The notes: a model not told the origin generated them from the sequence alone. A DNA stretch of 64,000 nucleotides from Acidimicrobiales bacterium (GCA_036270875.1 DATBBR010000031.1:25474-89473), one strand, 5' to 3'. Counted from the first letter of the stretch, positions 30,593-39,166 are shown. Made by a program: numbers and translations.

Positions 30593-31153
30593 GTGACCAC
30601 GGCCGCCGTGGTGCTGGCCGCGGGCGGCGGCAGCCGCTTCGCGGGGCGGACGAGCAAGCTGCTGGCGCCGTTTCGGGGCCGGCCCCTCGTGTCGTGGGCG
30701 GTCGACGCCGCTCTGGCTGCCGCGCTCGACGAGACCGTGGTGGTGACCGGGGCGGTGGACCTCTCGGCCGTGATGCCCGCCGACGTCACGCTCCTCCACA
30801 ACCAGGCGTGGCCCTCCGGCCTGGCCACCTCCCTGCGGGTCGGGCTCGACTGGTGCGAGCGCCAGGCTCACCGGGCCGCGGTGGTCGGCCTCGGCGACCA
30901 GCCGCTCGTCCCCACGGAAGCCTGGCGGACCGTGGCCACCTCCACCGGCTCCCCGATCGTCGTGGCGACCTACTCCGGACGGCGTCGCAACCCGGTCAAG
31001 CTCGACCGCTCCGTGTGGCCCCTGGTGCCCGTCACGGGCGACCAGGGAGCACGGGCTGTGATCGGCAGTCAGCCGGCGCTGGTGCGCGAGGTAGCGTGCC
31101 CGGGGGATCCAGCCGACGTCGACACGGTGGAGGATCTGAGACTGTGGAGCTGA
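30593..31153 (+). CDS. MocA/MobA-like molybdenum cofactor nucleotidyltransferase
   Basis: 186 residues of the GT-A nucleotidyltransferase fold with the nucleotide loop VVLAAGGGSRFAG, KLLAPFRGRPLV and the metal-binding GLGDQPLV. Homologues in xdh/cox clusters are CTP:molybdopterin cytidylyltransferases (MocA), which make the MCD cofactor used by CoxL-type enzymes. That fits its location. The start is GTG 30593; the end overlaps the coxG gene by 10 bases. Confidence 0.85.
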   Translation: MTTAAVVLAAGGGSRFAGRTSKLLAPFRGRPLVSWAVDAALAAALDETVVVTGAVDLSAVMPADVTLLHNQAWPSGLATSLRVGLDWCERQAHRAAVVGLGDQPLVPTEAWRTVATSTGSPIVVATYSGRRRNPVKLDRSVWPLVPVTGDQGARAVIGSQPALVREVACPGDPADVDTVEDLRLWS

Positions 31154-31929
31154 CCAACGAGTTCACCGTGGGTGTCCCGACCGAGCAGGCCTGGGCCCTC
31201 CTGACCGACGTGGAGCGGATCGCACCCTGCATGCCCGGGGCGGAGCTCCAGGAGGTGGAGGGAGACGAGTACCGGGGCGTTGTCAAGGTGAAGGTCGGGC
31301 CCATCACGGCGCAGTACAAGGGCCGGGCCAGCTTCGTCGAACGCGACGTTCCAGGGCTGCGGGCGGTCCTGCGGGCCGAGGGTCGTGAGACCCGCGGCCA
31401 GGGCAACGCCAGTGCCACGATCAGCGCCTCGTTGCATCCCGACGGCGAGGGCACCCGGGTCTCCATCGTCACCGACCTGGCCGTGACCGGGCGGGTCGCC
31501 CAGTTCGGGCGGGGCGTGCTGGCCGACGTGAGCAACAAGCTTCTGAGGCAGTTCGTCGACTGCCTGGAGACCACTGTCCTCGGCCGGGTGGAGGCCGCAG
31601 ACGAGTCTTCGGCTGCCGCTCCTCCCGGGCCGCCCGGGGGGACCGAGCCGGCGGTCGAGGTGGAGGTGACCGAGCCGCCGCCCGCCGGGCGGGTGGGCGG
31701 AGAGGGAGGAGACGAGGCTTCGGGCCCGATCACCAACGGCGCCCCCGCCACGCCCGGGACCGACGGCGCCGGGCAACCGACGATCCGCCGTATGGAGAGT
31801 GTGCCGGCCGAGCCCGTCGACCTCATCGGCGTCGCCGGGGGGTCGTTGGCGCGCCGGGCCCGCCCCCTGGGCATCGTGGCCGTCGTGGCCATCGTCGTGA
31901 TCGTGATCCGTCGGCGCCGACGACGGTGA
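31144..31929 (+). CDS. CoxG-like SRPBCC protein with C-terminal membrane anchor
   Basis: 261 residues. The first ~150 are a CoxG/carbon-monoxide-dehydrogenase-subunit-G SRPBCC domain (FTVGVPTEQAWALLTDVERIAPCMPGA, KVGPITAQYKGRA, VSNKLLRQFVDCLE). A low-complexity Pro/Gly/Glu linker follows, then one transmembrane segment (LGIVAVVAIVVIVI) ending in a run of arginines. CoxG recruits CO dehydrogenase to the membrane, and this tail-anchor layout suits that role. GTG 31144 overlaps the end of the MocA gene; the stop overlaps the DUF501-Ppx gene by 4 bases. Confidence 0.88.
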   Translation: MELTNEFTVGVPTEQAWALLTDVERIAPCMPGAELQEVEGDEYRGVVKVKVGPITAQYKGRASFVERDVPGLRAVLRAEGRETRGQGNASATISASLHPDGEGTRVSIVTDLAVTGRVAQFGRGVLADVSNKLLRQFVDCLETTVLGRVEAADESSAAAPPGPPGGTEPAVEVEVTEPPPAGRVGGEGGDEASGPITNGAPATPGTDGAGQPTIRRMESVPAEPVDLIGVAGGSLARRARPLGIVAVVAIVVIVIRRRRRR

Positions 31930-33329
31930 CCGCCGACGACCGGGAGGACGTGGCCGTCCTGCTCGGTCGTCCGCCCCGCGGTCGCTTCGAGGTGGTCGTG
32001 CGCGACCGGCGGGGCCAGCCCAGCGTCATCCGCAACGAGCCGTTTCTCGACGACGAGACACCCATGCCCACCCGTTGGTGGCTCGTGGACCCTGCCCTGC
32101 GGGCGACGGTGGACCGCCTCGAGGCCTCCGGGGGGGTCAAGGCCGCAGAGGCGGCGGTCGATCCCGCCGAGCTCGCGGCCGCCCACGCCCGGTACGCAGC
32201 CGACCGTGACGCGGCCGTGCCCGCCGACCACCGCGGACCCCGCCCCGCCGGCGGCGTCGGAGGGACCCGACGGGGCGTGAAGTGCCTGCACGCCCACCTG
32301 GCGTGGTTTCTCGCCGGAGGCGATGACCCGGTGGGCCGTTGGGTGGCCGACCGGCTCGAGCTCGCCCGATCCCAAGCGGGTCCTGTGGCGGCGATCGACT
32401 GCGGCACGAACTCGACCCGCCTGCTCGTGGCGGGCGCCGACGGCCGCCCGCTCGAGCGGCTGATGCGAATCACGCGGCTCGGAGAAGGCGTCGACGGCAA
32501 CGGTTGCCTTGCTCCCCGGGCGATCGCCCGGACCGTGAGCGTCCTGCGCCAGTACCGCGGCGTCATGGCGCACCACGGCGTCGTCAGGGCGCGGGCCACG
32601 GCGACATCGGCCGCTCGGGACGCAGCCAATCGCGAGCAGCTGTTCACCGAAGCCGAGGACGCGCTTGGGGTGCCGCTGGAGCTTCTCTCCGGAGAGTCCG
32701 AGGGGCGGCTGTCGTTCGCCGGCGCCACCGCGGAGCTCGATCCGCACGACGGGCCTTACCTCGTGGTCGACATCGGTGGCGGCTCCACCGAGCTCGTCAC
32801 GGCGCCAGCCCCCGGCCTCGGCGAGGCGAGTGGCATCGGAGCCGGTGTCACCTCTTCGGTGGCGGTGGCGTCCATCGACGTCGGTTGCGTGCGTGTCACC
32901 GAGCGCTTCCTGCACCATGATCCTCCGTTGCCAGCCGAGCTGGCGGACGCCGACGACGCCGTCCGCGCCGGGCTCGAAGCCGCCGCCGCCGCGCAACCGG
33001 CGATCACCAAGGCGGACCGGCTGGTGGGCCTGGCCGGCACGGTCAGTACCCTCTCCGCCATCGACCAGGGCGTCGTCAGCCACGATCGAGAGCGAATCCA
33101 TCACTCGGTCCTCGCTCGGTCGCGCGTCGGGGAGCTCCTCGACGCGCTCGCCGGCGAGAGCAGGGACGAGCGCCTTCGCCGCCCTGGGCTGGAGGAGGCG
33201 CGGGCCGACGTGATCGTCGGTGGGACCGTGGTCCTGGCGACGCTGATGCGCGACCTGGGGTTCGAGTCGTGCCTCGTGTCGGAGTCGGACATCCTCGACG
33301 GGCTCGTCATGAGCCAGCTGTGGTCCTGA
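31926..33329 (+). CDS. DUF501 - Ppx/GppA phosphatase fusion
   Basis: 467 residues. Residues about 5-140 are a DUF501 domain (VAVLLGRPPRGRFEVVVR, PTRWWLVDPALRATVDRLEASGG, VKCLHAHLAWFLAGGDDPVG). Residues about 152-467 are an exopolyphosphatase/pppGpp phosphatase of the ASKHA fold (AIDCGTNSTRLLV, ATSAARDAANRE, DIGGGSTEL near 281, GLAGTVSTLSAI). In most actinobacteria these are two adjacent genes after ftsB; here they are one frame with no internal stop. It degrades polyphosphate or pppGpp. It overlaps coxG by 4 bases (GTGA), so it is tied to the cox-like operon. Confidence 0.85.
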   Translation: MTADDREDVAVLLGRPPRGRFEVVVRDRRGQPSVIRNEPFLDDETPMPTRWWLVDPALRATVDRLEASGGVKAAEAAVDPAELAAAHARYAADRDAAVPADHRGPRPAGGVGGTRRGVKCLHAHLAWFLAGGDDPVGRWVADRLELARSQAGPVAAIDCGTNSTRLLVAGADGRPLERLMRITRLGEGVDGNGCLAPRAIARTVSVLRQYRGVMAHHGVVRARATATSAARDAANREQLFTEAEDALGVPLELLSGESEGRLSFAGATAELDPHDGPYLVVDIGGGSTELVTAPAPGLGEASGIGAGVTSSVAVASIDVGCVRVTERFLHHDPPLPAELADADDAVRAGLEAAAAAQPAITKADRLVGLAGTVSTLSAIDQGVVSHDRERIHHSVLARSRVGELLDALAGESRDERLRRPGLEEARADVIVGGTVVLATLMRDLGFESCLVSESDILDGLVMSQLWS

Positions 33330-33352
33330 GGGACGCTCTGGCGAGTCGTCAC

Positions 33353-33358
33353 TAGAGT
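33353..33358 (+). promoter_or_regulatory. -10 box TAGAGT, leaderless start of the aminotransferase
   Basis: TAGAGT is followed by 7 bases and ATG 33366. It supports ATG 33366 over the alternative GTG at 33357. Confidence 0.45.
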
Positions 33359-33365
33359 GCCGGGG

Positions 33366-34463
33366 ATGCCCCTGTCCGAGCGCACCCTCATGGGTCCGGG
33401 GCCGTCGAACCCCTATCCCGAGGTGACGGCGGCGCTCGGGCGCCCGCTGCTCGGCCACCTCGATCCGGAGTTCCTTGCCGTGCTGGACGTGACGTGCGAC
33501 CGGCTCCGAGCGGTCTTTCGTACCGCCAGTGCCTTGACGCTGCCGATCAGCGGCACGGGCTCGGCCGGGATGGAGGCCGCCTTCGTCAACCTCGTCGAGC
33601 CCGGTGATCCCGTTGTCATCGGCGTGAACGGCCTGTTCGGTGAGCGCATGTGTGACGTGGCGGGCCGGTGTGGGGCCGAGGTGACCCGCGTCGATGCGGC
33701 GTGGGGGGAGGCGATCGATCCTGACCGCCTGGTGGCCGCGCACCCGGCGCCCAAGATCATCGCTGTGGTCCACGCCGAGACCTCGACAGGGGTCCGCAAC
33801 GACGTCGAGCCCCTCGGGCCGGCCAAGGGCGACGCCCTCCTTCTGGTCGACTGCGTGACCTCCCTCGGCGGCATCCCGGTCGATGCCGACGCGTGGGGTA
33901 TCGACGTGGCCTACAGCGGCACGCAGAAATGCCTCGGCGTGCCGCCCGGCCTGGCGCCGCTCACCGTCAGCGAGCGGGCGCGGGCGCGCCTGGTCGGTCG
34001 ACCCCGGTCGTGGTACCTCGACCTCGGCATGCTCGCCGACTACATGGAGGCCGGCGGCGGTCGCCGCTACCACCACACGGTCCCGGTTCCGATGATCTTC
34101 GCCCTCCATGCCGGTCTCGGGGTGCTGCTCGAGGAGGGGCTGGAGGCCTCGTGGGCCCGACACGGCGACTGTGGCCGCCAGCTCCAGGAGGGGATGGAGA
34201 AGCTGGGCTTCGAGCTCCTGGCCCAGGAGGGCCATCGCCTTCCCGAGCTGACCACGGTATGGGTTCCCGATGCCGTGCTGCCCCGCGGCACGACAGAGTC
34301 CGCGGTGCGCGTCCAGCTGCTCGACCGCTACGGCATCGAGATCGGCGGCGGCCTCGGGCCGCACGCCGGCCGGGCGTGGCGCATCGGGTGCATGGGGCAC
34401 ACGGCCCGCCCCCGCAACGTCACCCTCCTGCTCGGGGCCCTGGGCGAGGTGCTGGGCCGGTGA
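33366..34463 (+). CDS. Class V PLP-dependent aminotransferase (alanine-glyoxylate aminotransferase-like)
   Basis: 365 residues. GPGPSNPYPEV near the N-terminus, ISGTGSAGMEAAF, HAETSTGVRND, DCVTSLGGIPVD and the PLP lysine in SGTQKCLGVPPGL match the AGXT/serine-pyruvate aminotransferase family, and the C-terminus ends with WRIGCMGHTA. It likely moves an amino group between alanine or serine and glyoxylate. The downstream acyl-CoA synthetase gene overlaps it by 4 bases (GTGA). Confidence 0.88.
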   Translation: MPLSERTLMGPGPSNPYPEVTAALGRPLLGHLDPEFLAVLDVTCDRLRAVFRTASALTLPISGTGSAGMEAAFVNLVEPGDPVVIGVNGLFGERMCDVAGRCGAEVTRVDAAWGEAIDPDRLVAAHPAPKIIAVVHAETSTGVRNDVEPLGPAKGDALLLVDCVTSLGGIPVDADAWGIDVAYSGTQKCLGVPPGLAPLTVSERARARLVGRPRSWYLDLGMLADYMEAGGGRRYHHTVPVPMIFALHAGLGVLLEEGLEASWARHGDCGRQLQEGMEKLGFELLAQEGHRLPELTTVWVPDAVLPRGTTESAVRVQLLDRYGIEIGGGLGPHAGRAWRIGCMGHTARPRNVTLLLGALGEVLGR

Positions 34464-36436
34464 GCGGCGTGTCCGACGAGCGGACGGCCCTCCAGCATGA
34501 GGCCCTGGAGAATGAGGCATGGTGGCCCGATCCCGATGAGGCGGCGGCCACCAACGTCGGACGGTTCATGGCCCGCCACGGGCTGTCCCGGTTCGAGGAC
34601 CTCGTCGCTCGTTCGATCGACGACGCCGAGTGGTTCTGGGCGGCCGTGGTGGACTTCCTCGGCATTCCCTTCGTCGAGCCCTGGCGGGAGATGCTGAACG
34701 TCGAGCAGGGAGCCCCCTGGGCCCGGTGGTTCGTCGGCGGGCGGCTCAACCTGGCCGATGTGTGCGTCGATCGCCACGCCGCCGCCGACCCCGGCCGGAC
34801 GGCGGTGGTCTGGGAGGGTGAGGACGGCGAGGTTCGCCGGTGGAGCTATGGGGAGCTCCGGGCCCAGACCGACGGGCTGGCCCGGTTGCTGGCCGAGCGC
34901 GGGGTCGGGGAGGGCGACGCCGTCGGCGTCTTCATGCCCATGGTGCCCGAGACCGTGGCCACCCTGATGGCGGTGGCCAAGCTCGGGGCCGTCTTCCTCC
35001 CGCTGTTCAGCGGCTACGCCCCGCTGGCGGTCAGCACCCGGCTGTCCGACGCCGGCGCCGTGGCCCTGGTGACCGCCGACGGCTTTCGCCGCCGGGGGGC
35101 GGTGGTGCCCATGCTCGACGTGGCCCGGGAGTCGGTCGCTGCCGTTCCGTCGGTTCGTACGGTCGTCGTCGTCGAGCGGCTCGGTGCCGGCGGTCTCGAC
35201 GCGGCTGCCGGCGACGGGCGCACGTGGGCGCGATGGCCCGGCCCGGGCGCAGCCCTTTCGGCCCCCCCGCTCGACTCCGAGCACCCGCTGTTCATCGGCT
35301 ACACGTCGGGCACCACCGGGCGACCGAAGGGGTCGGTGCACGTCCACGGCGGGTTCGGGGTCAAGGTGGCCGAGGAGGTGGCGTTCCAGTTCGACTGCCG
35401 CCCGGATGATGTCCTCTTCTGGTTCACCGACATCGGGTGGATCATGGGCCCGTGGGAGCTGTTCGGCGGCCTGGCGCTGGGCGCCACGCTCCTGCTGTAC
35501 GAAGGCGCCCCCGATCACCCCGCTCCCGACCGCCTGTGGGCGGTGCTCGAGCGCCACCGGGTGAGCATCTGCGGCGTGAGCCCCACCCTCGTGCGGGCCC
35601 TCATGGCGCACGGGGACGATCCCGTGACACGCCACGACCTGTCGGCGCTGCGCATTCTCGGCTCCACTGGCGAGCCCTGGAACGAGCAGCCGTGGTGGTG
35701 GTACTTCCGGGTCGTGGGCGGCGAGCGCTGCCCGGTGATCAACATCTCCGGCGGGACCGAGGTGGGCGCCTGCTTCCTGTCCCCCCATCCGGTCGAGCCC
35801 CTGAAGCCACTCTCGCTCGGGGGCCCGGCGCTCGGCATGGCCGTGGACGTCTACGACGAGCAGGGGCGACCGGTGCGCAATGCCGTCGGCGAGCTCGTGT
35901 GCACCAAACCGTGGCCGGCGATGACGAGAGGCCTCTACGGGGACCCCGAGCGCTACCTGGCGACCTACTGGTCGAGGTGGCCCGGCGTGTGGACCCACGG
36001 CGACTGGGCGTCGATCGACGAAGATGGTGAATGGTTCCTGCACGGGCGCAGCGACGACACCATCAAGCTGGCGGGCAAGCGCCTCGGGCCGGCCGAGGTC
36101 GAGTCGGTGCTCGTCTCGCATCCCGGCGTCCTGGAGGCCGCCGCCGTCGGGATCCCTGACGCCATCAAGGGAGAGGCGTTGTGGGCCTTCGTCGTGCTGG
36201 GCCCGGGCTGGGAGCCGGGCGAGGAGCTCCGGGGTGAGCTGACCACGCTGGTCGCGGGCCAGCTGGGGCGGTCGTTCCGGCCCTCGCGCATCCGCTTCGC
36301 CACCGCCCTGCCCAAGACGCGCAACGCCAAGGTGCTGCGGCGTGCTGTCCGCTCGGCGGCGACCGGCGCCGATCCCGGCGACCTGTCCGCCCTCGAGGAC
36401 CCGGCAGCGGTGGAAGCCGTGCGGGAGGCCACGTGA
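34460..36436 (+). CDS. AMP-binding acyl-CoA synthetase (acetyl-CoA synthetase-like)
   Basis: 658 residues of the adenylate-forming family with an Acs-type N-terminal extension (EDLVARSIDDAEWFWAAVVDFLG). The P-loop is YTSGTTGRPKGSVH, followed by FWFTDIGWIMGPW, ISGGTEVGA, THGDWASIDEDGEW and the catalytic lysine region LPKTRNAKVLRR near the C-terminus. It activates a short-chain acid to its CoA ester; the acid is unknown. GTG 34460 overlaps the aminotransferase stop. The upstream extension of the frame is a shadow. Confidence 0.88.
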   Translation: MSGVSDERTALQHEALENEAWWPDPDEAAATNVGRFMARHGLSRFEDLVARSIDDAEWFWAAVVDFLGIPFVEPWREMLNVEQGAPWARWFVGGRLNLADVCVDRHAAADPGRTAVVWEGEDGEVRRWSYGELRAQTDGLARLLAERGVGEGDAVGVFMPMVPETVATLMAVAKLGAVFLPLFSGYAPLAVSTRLSDAGAVALVTADGFRRRGAVVPMLDVARESVAAVPSVRTVVVVERLGAGGLDAAAGDGRTWARWPGPGAALSAPPLDSEHPLFIGYTSGTTGRPKGSVHVHGGFGVKVAEEVAFQFDCRPDDVLFWFTDIGWIMGPWELFGGLALGATLLLYEGAPDHPAPDRLWAVLERHRVSICGVSPTLVRALMAHGDDPVTRHDLSALRILGSTGEPWNEQPWWWYFRVVGGERCPVINISGGTEVGACFLSPHPVEPLKPLSLGGPALGMAVDVYDEQGRPVRNAVGELVCTKPWPAMTRGLYGDPERYLATYWSRWPGVWTHGDWASIDEDGEWFLHGRSDDTIKLAGKRLGPAEVESVLVSHPGVLEAAAVGIPDAIKGEALWAFVVLGPGWEPGEELRGELTTLVAGQLGRSFRPSRIRFATALPKTRNAKVLRRAVRSAATGADPGDLSALEDPAAVEAVREAT

Positions 36437-36460
36437 GGCCGGCCCGATGAGGTCGAGCCG

Positions 36461-37063
36461 GTGATCCGGGCCTCGACGCTCGAGCTGACCGGTCGGCGGG
36501 TGCTGCTGCGGCCCCTGGTCGAGGGCGACTTCGCCCAGTGGCAGGAGGTCCGCCGCCGGTGTCGCGACTGGCTCGTCCCGTGGGAGCCCCGTCCGCCCGT
36601 GGGTTCCTCCGACGCCGTCGAGGACCGGCGGGCCTTCGCCGCCCGGTGTGGCGGCCGCGAGCGCGAGCGCCAGCTCGGCAGCGGCTATGGCTTCGGCATC
36701 TTCGTCGAGGGTCGTCTCGGCGGGGAGATCAACCTGTCGTCCATCCAGCGCGGCCCGTTCCAGAACGCCTACGTCGGGTACTGGGTCGACGAGGCCCTCG
36801 CTGGCAGGGGCTACGCGCCGGAGGCGCTGGTGGCGGTGATCCGCTTCGCGTTCGAGGACCTCGACCTCCACCGCCTGCAGGTCTCCATCATCCCCCGCAA
36901 CCGTGCCTCCCGGCGGGTGGTGGAGAAGCTCGGTCTTCGCAACGAGGGGGTGGCGGTGCGCTACCTCCAGATCGACGGCCGCTGGGAAGACCACATCCGC
37001 TACGCGATCACCGCCGAGGAGTGGGCCGAGCGGCGTGAGGACTTCCTGGCCGGCTGGACGTGA
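36461..37063 (+). CDS. GNAT family N-acetyltransferase (RimJ/RimL-like)
   Basis: 200 residues with the GNAT core: RRVLLRPLVEGDFAQWQEVRR at the N-terminus, VGYWVDEALAGRGYAPEAL carrying the acetyl-CoA-binding R/QxxGxG/A-type loop, then HRLQVSIIPRNRASRRVVEKLGL. This is the RimJ/RimL/ribosomal-protein-alanine acetyltransferase subfamily. The target is unknown. It follows the synthetase gene after 24 bases. Confidence 0.85.
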   Translation: MIRASTLELTGRRVLLRPLVEGDFAQWQEVRRRCRDWLVPWEPRPPVGSSDAVEDRRAFAARCGGRERERQLGSGYGFGIFVEGRLGGEINLSSIQRGPFQNAYVGYWVDEALAGRGYAPEALVAVIRFAFEDLDLHRLQVSIIPRNRASRRVVEKLGLRNEGVAVRYLQIDGRWEDHIRYAITAEEWAERREDFLAGWT

Positions 37064-37090
37064 GCGGGGGGCGCGGAGCCGACGGCGTCG

Positions 37091-38137
37091 CTACGCCTCC
37101 GGGTGGCGCACGACGGCCGGGGAGTGCCGGAAGAACGCCTCGACGTCGCGCTCGTAGGTGTAGTCCGGAGGAGCCGAGCCCACGGTGCGGCGCAGCCGGC
37201 GGGCCCGGGCGAAGTTCTCGACGGCGCCAGCCGAGGTGTAACGGTACGTGAACCCCGCCTCTTTGAGCCGTCGGTTGTCGATGCCCCGCCCGAAGCGCAG
37301 CAGGCTGAGCAGCTCTGCGGGCAGATCGAGCAGGCCCAGCTGCCTGAGCGGGGCGGCGGCGACGTTGGTCAGCACCGGAGGCAGGGGAAGCAGGCGGGTC
37401 CCACAGATGTGGGCCACCTCGCTCCAGGGCAGCCGGCCGTCACCGGCGACGTTGTAGATGCCGGCGGCGCCGTGCCTGGTGACGAACTCGAGGCAGCGGA
37501 CGACGTCGCCCTCCTCGACGAACTGCAGCAGGGGATCGAAGCCGAAGATGTACGGCGCGGTCTGACGCTCCAGGGCCTGGCTCGTCGCCGTCACGATCTC
37601 GGTCCCGAGCACGTTGGCGAAACGCAGAAGTGTCACCACCACGTGCGGGTTGTCCTCGGCGAAGTCGCGCAGGTAGCCCTCCGCCTCGAGCAGGGACGAC
37701 TCGACCCGGGTCCCCGGTGGCCCGGTGCGAGGGGTCTCTTCGCGGAACCACACCGGATCCTGGAACGAGGACCCGTACACCAGGCTGGACGACTTCACCA
37801 CGATCTGGCGCACCGGTGCGCCGGCGGCGCTGGCGGCGGCGAGAAGGTTCATGGTCCCGATGACGTTGGTCTCGTGCAGGGCGCGCCCGCTCATGCGGGT
37901 GGAGTCCACGACGAGGAAGGTGTGGACGATCGTGTCGACCTGGGCGGCGCGCACGATGCGCGAGAGGATCGAGTAGCTCTGGTCGGCCCGCACGTACTCG
38001 GTCCGCTCCAGGGCGACCGACGGCGTCACCGTGTCGAGCCCGACGATCATCTCCACGTCGGGGTCCCGCTCGAGGGCCTGGGCCATGCGGCCGCCCCAGA
38101 ACGTCCCCAATCCCGTGATCAGGACACGGCGCCCCAC
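37091..38137 (-). CDS. NAD-dependent epimerase/dehydratase (SDR-extended)
   Basis: 348 residues. The N-terminal Rossmann loop VLITGLGTFWGGRMAQAL is a divergent TGxxGxxG motif, followed by LDTVTPSV, NVIGTMNLLAAA, VKSSSLVYG and an active-site region lacking a clear YxxxK. The C-terminal half has RFANVLG and GIYNVAGDGRLPWSEV. Such actinobacterial genes sit beside PlsC-like acyltransferases, as here, and are thought to work on lipids. GTG 38137 lies 5 bases after the acyltransferase stop; the longer open frame upstream is a shadow. Confidence 0.8.
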   Translation of the reverse strand: MGRRVLITGLGTFWGGRMAQALERDPDVEMIVGLDTVTPSVALERTEYVRADQSYSILSRIVRAAQVDTIVHTFLVVDSTRMSGRALHETNVIGTMNLLAAASAAGAPVRQIVVKSSSLVYGSSFQDPVWFREETPRTGPPGTRVESSLLEAEGYLRDFAEDNPHVVVTLLRFANVLGTEIVTATSQALERQTAPYIFGFDPLLQFVEEGDVVRCLEFVTRHGAAGIYNVAGDGRLPWSEVAHICGTRLLPLPPVLTNVAAAPLRQLGLLDLPAELLSLLRFGRGIDNRRLKEAGFTYRYTSAGAVENFARARRLRRTVGSAPPDYTYERDVEAFFRHSPAVVRHPEA

Positions 38138-38142
38138 TCCGG

Positions 38143-39036
38143 TCAGCCGAACCAGACGCTGCGACGGTCCCGCAGCATGTCGTAGAGGTTGTCCTGAAGC
38201 TTGATCCTGATGGTCTCGGCCTCGTCCATCACCCGGCTCTTGGAGTAGCGCTCCTGCTCGGGCGGGACCTGGAAGGTGACGGGATCCAGCACCCGGAGCT
38301 TGAACTTGGCCGGGAAGTAGGCGACGGTCCCGATCACCGGCCCGAACACCAGGTGATTGGCGGTGATCGGGACGTAGGGCACGCCGAGGGCGCGGGCCAG
38401 GGCGGGGACCTTGGCCAGGGTCGGCATCGACTCCTCGGCCCCCACCACGGCGATGGGCACGATGGGCACGCCGGCCCGCATGGCCATCTCGACGAACCCG
38501 CCGCGCCCGAAACGGCGCAGTCGGTAGCGGTCCTGGTACAGCTTGCCCGGACCCTTGGTGCCCTCGGGGAAGACAAGGACCAGCTGCCGCTGCTCGCGCA
38601 GCAGCCGGAAGGCGTTCTCGGGGTGCGCGGCCACACCACCCAGCCGCGACCACATCGTGCCGATGACCGGGAAGGTCTTGAAGATGTGGTCGGCGAGGCC
38701 GTAGACGGGCCGACCCAGCTCCTCCTCGATGCCGTGCATGATCACGGGGGCATCGGATGGGATGGCGGCGGCGTGGTTGGCAACGAGGAGCGCGCCACCG
38801 CTGGTCGGGATCTTCTCCAACCCCTGCCATTCCACCCGGAACCACTGGCGGTAGAGAGGTCCGTAGATCTGGCGGGCGACGGCCCGCATGTGCTCGGAGC
38901 GACCCCACTCGTCGACATCGGACAGCCGGGGATCCTCGAGCCCCGCCCCGGTGTCGGCCTCCCTGGGCCGTAGCGGGACGAGGGCCGCTGGTCTCGGTGC
39001 CTCCACGAACCTGTCACCGGCGGCCACGGGAGTCAT
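38143..39036 (-). CDS. Lysophospholipid acyltransferase family protein (PlsC-like)
   Basis: 297 residues. The acyltransferase block starts at GGALLVANHAAAIPSDAPV, where the usual HX4D is spaced as HX6D. The second motif is FPEGTKGPGKLYQDRYRLRRFGRGGFVEMA, the third VPIVPIAVVGAEESMP. It transfers an acyl chain to a glycerolipid at the membrane. ATG 39036 gives MTPVAAGDRF; an upstream GTG/ATG extension is possible. It is immediately upstream of the epimerase gene and probably in one transcript. Confidence 0.82.
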   Translation of the reverse strand: MTPVAAGDRFVEAPRPAALVPLRPREADTGAGLEDPRLSDVDEWGRSEHMRAVARQIYGPLYRQWFRVEWQGLEKIPTSGGALLVANHAAAIPSDAPVIMHGIEEELGRPVYGLADHIFKTFPVIGTMWSRLGGVAAHPENAFRLLREQRQLVLVFPEGTKGPGKLYQDRYRLRRFGRGGFVEMAMRAGVPIVPIAVVGAEESMPTLAKVPALARALGVPYVPITANHLVFGPVIGTVAYFPAKFKLRVLDPVTFQVPPEQERYSKSRVMDEAETIRIKLQDNLYDMLRDRRSVWFG

Positions 39037-39078
39037 GTTAGGCCGCCGGGAGGCGCCTATCGTGAGGGCGAGGATGAC

Positions 39079-39152
39079 GGGGACGTAGCCCAACCGGCAG
39101 AGGCGGGGCGCTTAAAACGCCCGTAGTGAGGGTTCGAGTCCCTCCGTCCCCA
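39079..39152 (+). tRNA. tRNA with anticodon UAA, class I (short variable loop)
   Basis: A complete cloverleaf of 74 nt. The acceptor GGGGACG (39079-39085) pairs perfectly with CGTCCCC (39145-39151), and the discriminator is A39152. The D arm is GCC/GGC with the loop CAACCGGCAGA. The anticodon stem GGGCG/CGCCC carries the loop CTTAAAA, so the anticodon (39113-39115) is TAA, reading UUA. The variable region is only GTAGT. The T stem GAGGG/CCCTC has loop TTCGAGT. CCA is not encoded. Bacterial tRNA-Leu is class II with a long variable arm, so nominally this is Leu(UAA) by anticodon but class I by shape; its charging identity is open. Confidence 0.85.
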
Positions 39153-39166
39153 CTGCCGAAACCGTC

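Noticed and set aside
22417..31929. A genuine aerobic CO dehydrogenase operon
   Set aside because: The CoxL loop lacks the copper-binding Cys (SYRGAGR instead of AYxCSFR).
31032..34520. A 1162-codon open frame on the minus strand
   Set aside because: It lies opposite mocA, coxG, the DUF501-Ppx gene and the aminotransferase, all with clear family motifs. Its own translation is His/Arg/Gly-rich with no domain, typical of a GC-rich antisense shadow.
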